64,000 nt of DNA from CBDAUN01 sp965200645 (GTDB lineage: Bacteria; Pseudomonadota; Gammaproteobacteria; Arenicellales; JAJDZL01). How positions within the stretch are numbered: the first letter of the stretch is position 1; the number at the start of each line of letters is the position of its first letter. The notes under the pieces were generated by a model. It did no database searches. It was not told where the DNA came from and saw only the letters and a list, made by a program, of their open reading frames with translations. Position numbers and translations under genes: made by a program. Below are positions 61,825 through 64,000 of this stretch, piece after piece. The stretch is taken from assembly GCA_965200645.1 (NCBI GenBank), contig CBDAUN010000003.1, forward strand, positions 1,240,001 to 1,304,000. Direction: 5' to 3'.

Positions 61825-63084
61825 TCAGCAAGTTCTTAAAAAAAGCCCGGCCCTCAGTTTCGGGTCAAACCAAGTTGACTTTGGCGGCATTGTCCGACCG
61901 GCATCTGCCACAGCTATCACCTCCTGTATGGTGGTGTTGAAGCAAGCAAATCCCAATCGCCATCCGTCATTTCTATAGCGATCAATTAATCCGGACACTC
62001 CAGCAACGCCAGGCACGAAACTCAGCCTGTCATCCGATCTAGCGTCTTCGATGCCAAAAATCGGTCCTAAGATTTGCGTCTGCAGTATAGATACATCAAG
62101 CGATTCAACGGGATCATCCTCAGGAACTAATTCGTCAGGAATCCGAACTCCATAGGCTGTACCGTCGACAAACATGGTGATGTCCCTGCTTTGTATGGGA
62201 AGAATGCTATCAGGGTCGGAATTACTTTTTTTACGAACCTTGAGTCCCCTTTTTTCAATTTCTGACAGTAACTGCAACTCGGTCAGCCCATTTAAGTCCT
62301 TAACGCAGCGAAAATAGGAAAAAATCCTTAGTTGATCGGCGGGGAAAAGTGCCACTAAAAGATAATCGTGATTCCCACCCGAAATCGAATCTGGGTTGGT
62401 TTCTTTTACGATATTTGCATAACGAACTGCGGCTGCACATCGATGATGCCCATCGGTGAGATAGGTGAATTCTATTTTCTTAAATCCTGCTTCCAATCTC
62501 TCACACAAAGCCGGGTCCGATACCTTCCAAACTGTTTGTTCGACAGCATCCCAGGCACTGAACTGCAGATAAGGATCTTCGCCCATCGCTTCATTGATGG
62601 CCGAAGTTACGGTATCGTTTGGATGAAACGCCACGCAGATTGGATTGGACGTCACCCCAACGGATTCAAAGTATCCGGTTAGCAGGTTTTCCTTTTCAAT
62701 TTGTGTGTCTTCGTGCTTCTTAAGCCTTCCGGTTGCATACTCCTCAACCCGAATATTGGCGATAACACCAATCTGTTCGTGACCATCTATAGCGAGACGA
62801 TAGAGGTAATATCCAGGGCCTTGGGTTCGAACAAATGCCTCTTGAGCGAAAAGCTGATCAAGTTGTGACTTGTTCAGCTTGAGTATGTCGTTAAGAGAAG
62901 GTGGGTTTGCATCGTTTACAAACTCCTCTTGAGTTCGCATGACGTTGACGTAGTTGTCAGGATTCTGTTCGGCAAAGTCACGTCTGTCCTGCGGCAGCAT
63001 GGCGTCATATGCCGGTGTTACTACAGCATGAACCTTTGCGGGGTTCACTAGGTAACCGTCGAATGGCCTAATGACAACAGACAT
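61825..63084 (-). CDS. DUF1015 family protein
   Basis: The 419-residue protein matches DUF1015, with the N-terminal RPFDGYLVNPAKVHAVVTPAYD, HEDTQIEKENLL and TDGHHRCAAAVRY (about residues 215-227). The DGHHR-x2-A motif recalls the nucleotide-binding box of ParB/serine-kinase-like proteins, so phosphotransfer is conceivable. DUF1015 genes are linked to serC/serA in other bacteria, as here with serC 38 bp upstream in the same orientation; a function in serine metabolism is inferred. The last codons (AGLFLRTC) run through a short C/G-rich stretch and T-run that might also serve as a weak terminator. Confidence 0.85.
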   Translation of the reverse strand: MSVVIRPFDGYLVNPAKVHAVVTPAYDAMLPQDRRDFAEQNPDNYVNVMRTQEEFVNDANPPSLNDILKLNKSQLDQLFAQEAFVRTQGPGYYLYRLAIDGHEQIGVIANIRVEEYATGRLKKHEDTQIEKENLLTGYFESVGVTSNPICVAFHPNDTVTSAINEAMGEDPYLQFSAWDAVEQTVWKVSDPALCERLEAGFKKIEFTYLTDGHHRCAAAVRYANIVKETNPDSISGGNHDYLLVALFPADQLRIFSYFRCVKDLNGLTELQLLSEIEKRGLKVRKKSNSDPDSILPIQSRDITMFVDGTAYGVRIPDELVPEDDPVESLDVSILQTQILGPIFGIEDARSDDRLSFVPGVAGVSGLIDRYRNDGWRLGFACFNTTIQEVIAVADAGRTMPPKSTWFDPKLRAGLFLRTC

Positions 63085-63122
63085 AAAGGGAATCCAAAGC
63101 TGGTGGCAATGTACCCTGGACT

Positions 63123-64000
63123 TTAAGAATTAGAGTCCTGAAATGATTGCATGAAGTCCACTAATTTCTCAACACCTGCAATATCCATGGCATTGTAAAT
63201 ACTTGCTCGAATTCCACCAACGCTGCGGTGTCCCTTCAAGTTTGCCATGCCCTCGGCTTCGGCTTCATCAACAAACTTATCTTCAAGTTCCTCGCTCGAC
63301 AAACGAAACACAACATTCATTCGTGAACGCACTTCTCCCTTTATTGGACAACTGTAGTAGCCGCCACTGCGGTCGATTGCGTCATATAGCAACGCAGCCC
63401 TTTTCTCCGAATTTGACTTCATTTGCGACACACCGCCGTTTGCCTTGACCCACTTCAGAACCTTTCCGGTGACATAAATTGCAAAAACTGGAGGCGTGTT
63501 AAACAAGGCATCACTACTGACCAGGTTGCGATAATCCAGATAGGATGGCAGATGGCGTGAGATTTGCTCCAATATTGACTTACGAATAACAACCATGGCC
63601 AAACCGGATGGTCCCATATTCTTTTGCGCTCCCCCGTACGCAAGATCAAACAGGTCCCATTGGATTTCACGGGACAGATAGTCTGAAGACATGTCACCTA
63701 TTAGCGGCACTCCGGCGTCAATCCAATTTGGCAAACGAACACCACCGATTGTTTCATTTGCTGTGATATGCAAATATCGTGTCTGCGGTTTGATGGTCAA
63801 TTGGTCGGCAGATAAAGGCATCGTTGTATAGTTTTGATCCTTACCGCTCCAAGCTTCATATGCCTCACCGTATGGTTCAGCGTCGGCAATGGCTGCCTTA
63901 GCCCAGTGACCAGAATTCACGTAGGCTGCCTTATCCGAATCTCCGAGTAGATTCATTGCAATCATTGCAAACTGAAGAGTTGCCCCACCCTGCATAAAAA
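63123..64000 (-). CDS. serC: Phosphoserine aminotransferase, N-terminus outside window
   Basis: SerC converts 3-phosphohydroxypyruvate and glutamate to phosphoserine, and also acts in pyridoxal-phosphate synthesis. About 292 residues are present; the first 70 or so are cut by the window edge, and the visible frame begins with FMQGGATLQF. The PLP-binding Lys is in YGGAQKNMGPSGL and the phosphate/carboxylate-binding region RSVGGIRASIYNA is intact at the C-terminus. It precedes the DUF1015 gene by 38 bp, so both are probably one operon. Confidence 0.93.
   Translation of the reverse strand, partial: FMQGGATLQFAMIAMNLLGDSDKAAYVNSGHWAKAAIADAEPYGEAYEAWSGKDQNYTTMPLSADQLTIKPQTRYLHITANETIGGVRLPNWIDAGVPLIGDMSSDYLSREIQWDLFDLAYGGAQKNMGPSGLAMVVIRKSILEQISRHLPSYLDYRNLVSSDALFNTPPVFAIYVTGKVLKWVKANGGVSQMKSNSEKRAALLYDAIDRSGGYYSCPIKGEVRSRMNVVFRLSSEELEDKFVDEAEAEGMANLKGHRSVGGIRASIYNAMDIAGVEKLVDFMQSFQDSNS

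Overview
The window looks like chromosome from a gammaproteobacterium with a moderately AT-rich, compact genome, probably a marine or other aquatic heterotroph with C1/methyl-compound metabolism. The evidence is gene order (DUF3108-purN-purM divergent from a CDP-alcohol phosphatidyltransferase, hda and wrbA, an arrangement known from Pseudomonas-like genomes; coxB-ctaD-ctaG-coxC with DUF2244, DUF2909 and SURF1; ccmEFGHI) and protein-level family resemblance. The species cannot be named. No rRNA, tRNA, CRISPR array, IS element, phage gene or replication origin was recognised. Several convergent genes abut within 2-7 bp, so the genome is tightly packed.

Region by region. 0-4 kb: purine synthesis (purN, purM), a membrane lipid-type transferase, the DnaA regulator Hda and WrbA. 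4-7 kb: an enolase-superfamily gene broken by two in-frame stop codons, a phasin with its own promoter, palindromic operator candidate and terminator, and a FAD amine/amino-acid oxidase-like enzyme. 7-11 kb: an HtrA-type periplasmic protease followed by a two-component regulator/sensor pair. 11-15.5 kb: a three-gene catabolic-looking group (4-HPA hydroxylase/4-hydroxybutyryl-CoA dehydratase-like flavoprotein, acetolactate synthase-like TPP enzyme, Ldh2-family dehydrogenase), two of which lack residues normally conserved in their families. 15.6-22.7 kb: an aa3-type cytochrome c oxidase operon with assembly factors, including a 33-residue membrane protein, but without ctaA or sco. 22.8-27 kb: purB, a pseudouridine synthase, pyrD and argC.

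27-52.5 kb is the metabolic accessory region: a polyamine-type ABC transporter; formyl-CoA:oxalate CoA-transferase (frc); a two-subunit NAD-linked formate dehydrogenase; an MttB-family methyltransferase without pyrrolysine; two tandem succinyl-CoA synthetase pairs, one canonical and one with altered nucleotide- and substrate-binding residues; a DapA-family aldolase/lyase divergent from them; a short cation transporter and a Zur-box-controlled ZnuA; a TctABC tripartite tricarboxylate-type transporter; and an old-yellow-enzyme/Fe-S flavoprotein of the amine dehydrogenase/demethylase group. Together these suggest uptake and demethylation or oxidation of small organic compounds with formate as an end product oxidised to CO2 with NADH formation.

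52.5-64 kb: an internally duplicated glycine-zipper envelope protein, a partial cytochrome c maturation operon (ccmE-F-G-H-I without ccmABCD), an SLC13-type anion transporter with RCK domains, a nitrilase-family amidase, a 39-residue membrane protein, a DUF1015 protein and the truncated serC. The strongest candidates for new biology are the divergent SucCD pair with its neighbouring DapA-like gene, and the 11-15.5 kb enzyme group.
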